Source: Agrobacterium tumefaciens
Lineage (GTDB): Bacteria > Pseudomonadota > Alphaproteobacteria > Rhizobiales > Rhizobiaceae
NCBI RefSeq assembly: GCF_013318015.2
Contig: NZ_CP115842.1
Span: 2,112,501 to 2,137,456, forward strand
Direction: 5' to 3'
DNA length: 24,956 nucleotides
Shown piece after piece: positions 23,744 through 24,956 of the stretch; position 1 is the stretch's first letter; each line of letters opens with the position of its first letter. Made by a program: the position numbers and the translations under genes. The notes beneath the pieces are model-generated. The model had not been told where the DNA came from, searched no databases, and saw only the letters and a program-made list of their open reading frames with translations.

Positions 23744-24148
23744 TTACACGCCTTTTATGATGTCGCAGATGCCCTTGCGGATGACATCCTTGTCGGCGAT
23801 CTGTCCTGCCTGAATGTTGAAAACAGCATCGATCCGGACAGCTGCGCCTTTCTGGCGGGCGACAACGCGCAGCGTCTGAATCCTGCCGCTTCCGCTGGTT
23901 TCCTGGTGGGCATCGATTGACGACAGTGCCTTGTTGATCTGGATACCTGAGAAACCTTCTGCTGCGACGGCCTGGGCGAGCTTTTGAAGGACCGCGGGTG
24001 CTTTGGCTTTCGGCAGTTCCTGAAAGGATTTGTAAGAGACAGCTGTGACCATCGGCACACCTGAGACTGTGAAGTTTTTCTCGCACGATGCTGCGAAGGC
24101 CGGGCTGGAGACGGTGATCAGACCGAGAATTGCGATGGCATGTTTCAT
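23744..24148 (-). CDS. Small periplasmic protein of unknown function
   Basis: A 134-residue protein. Residues 1-19 form a signal peptide (MKHAIAILGLITVSSPAFA, cut before ASC). The mature part has one Cys near its start and one near the end (KGICDIIKGV), which could pair, and two helical segments (APAVLQKLAQAVAAEGFSG). No family is recognised. It is convergent with the second hipA gene, 47 bp apart. Confidence 0.7.
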   Translation of the reverse strand: MKHAIAILGLITVSSPAFAASCEKNFTVSGVPMVTAVSYKSFQELPKAKAPAVLQKLAQAVAAEGFSGIQINKALSSIDAHQETSGSGRIQTLRVVARQKGAAVRIDAVFNIQAGQIADKDVIRKGICDIIKGV

Positions 24149-24194
24149 ATTGCGTAATCCGGTTGTTGGTGAAGGTTTTCAGCTGTTGGCCGCA

Positions 24195-24413
24195 TCAGCA
24201 TGTCGACCGTTTTCCTCTGTAGGTTGATGGCGGTGGTAAAGCTTCATGGGCTTGTGCAAGCGTTTCCAGCCATGTTGCGAGGCCATCTGGAACTGTATCG
24301 TTGCCGGCTTCCAGCGCTTCGATCCATGAGAGTTCACATTGCAAGGCAGAGGCAATATTGATTGGCGTCCAGCGGATCACCCGCAGGCATTCATTAAAGC
24401 GTTCTGGCGACAT
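24195..24413 (-). CDS. Small helix-turn-helix-like protein
   Basis: A 72-residue protein (MSPERFNECLRVIRWTPINI, then ASALQCELSWIEALEAGNDT, then VPDGLATWLETLAQAHEALP). The pattern ERF-x-E-C-L-x-x-x-R-W ... V-P-D-x-x-A-x-W-L-E-x-L-A is that of a rhizobial family of very short helix-turn-helix proteins; the recognition-helix half is atypical here (SWIEALEAGN). There is no clear ribosome binding site near the ATG at 24413. It may bind DNA; this is inferred. Confidence 0.55.
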   Translation of the reverse strand: MSPERFNECLRVIRWTPINIASALQCELSWIEALEAGNDTVPDGLATWLETLAQAHEALPPPSTYRGKRSTC

Positions 24414-24956
24414 GATGATTTGTTATTTTCCCCGTATTTTCGCGCAGAGGCTCCCTCACGCAGCCGCGATAGTCAATCATTTTGTGCAACTTTTGATAGG
24501 CTGAACGATCCGTATTTACCTGTCATTCGATTGCGATGAGGGTAGCACGCGCTGCAGGGTGCGCAGGTGGAATATTATACCTTCGTAATCGCTATTAATA
24601 CATATATTTGTATATTTATACTTGTTGTCGGGAATTGATTTTCCTTTGGTGAGGGTGAGTGGGTGGTTTGGTTAGGATTGGATCAACGAGAGTGTCGATA
24701 AAACATATAATTTATTCAGCTGGACGCACAAAACATATAAATAATCATAAACTAACCGCATTAAGGGGAGAGTGGGGATTTGATTGGTAAAGTTCGTCTG
24801 TTTGTGTGCAGATAATTTTGGACCGCTATAACCATGTGATTTTATATAGGTTTTTACAGCGAGGTGGATTTATTTATATGGGGAAGCGGGAAGGAATCTG
24901 ATTGGGAAATGGATTGAAAAGGCGATGAAAATTAGCGGCGATCGATTACAATAACA
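24414..24956. other. AT-rich region without recognisable genes
   Basis: 540 bp to the window edge. Plus-strand frames at 24301-24539 lack start signals. From 24560 on the sequence is poor in GC with runs of T and A, and AAAACATATAA occurs twice about 29 bp apart (near 24701 and 24729). The DNA resembles recently acquired or promoter-rich sequence, but I can name nothing. Confidence 0.4.

Overview
The window reads as chromosomal DNA of an alphaproteobacterium of the order Hyphomicrobiales (Rhizobium/Agrobacterium/Brucella relatives). The evidence is the order 23S-5S-tRNA-fMet at the end of an rRNA operon, an Omp25/Omp31-type outer membrane protein, a DUF4242-cyclase fusion, and several small proteins of rhizobial flavour. 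I cannot fix the genus from sequence alone.

Layout. 1-2985 is the 3' part of an rRNA operon: 23S (5' end outside the window), 5S, a run of four hairpins, and initiator tRNA. 2995-3550 holds two dead genes, a serine recombinase tail and a Phd-type antitoxin. 3603-6733 carries a methyltransferase, a class III nucleotide cyclase with a DUF4242 domain, and a GNAT acetyltransferase. 7131-10509 is a divergon: a LysR regulator facing an MFS exporter and a serine hydrolase. 10712-11562 contains two truncated genes meeting tail to tail (SDR dehydrogenase and sigma-54 activator). 11601-15653 is a minus-strand block: two small proteins of unknown function, an outer membrane protein, a SnoaL-like protein, a histidine phosphatase, a P-loop kinase broken by one stop codon, and a tiny membrane protein. 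16075-17715 is a HipB-HipA operon with a third, overlapping small gene. 18166-21067 has a small unknown gene with a 16-bp palindrome upstream, a LuxR-type regulator, a secreted-protein pseudogene and a cysteine-containing secreted protein. 21160-22060 is a mosaic of antitoxin, toxin and IS1182-like transposase fragments lying between two diverged direct repeats. 22135-23696 is a second, unrelated-looking HipB-HipA pair. Two small minus-strand genes and about 540 bp of AT-rich DNA without a recognisable gene finish the window.

How it fits together. This looks like an accessory zone downstream of an rRNA operon and tRNA. It holds two intact HipBA toxin-antitoxin modules, remains of at least two Phd-type modules, remains of a recombinase and an IS, and several genes stopped by single in-frame nonsense codons. 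The most interesting leads are the third gene of the first hipBA operon, the hairpin array before tRNA-fMet, the palindrome at 18414-18429, and the transition-biased diverged repeat at 21161/21990. All family assignments are from reading motifs by eye; no database search was run.
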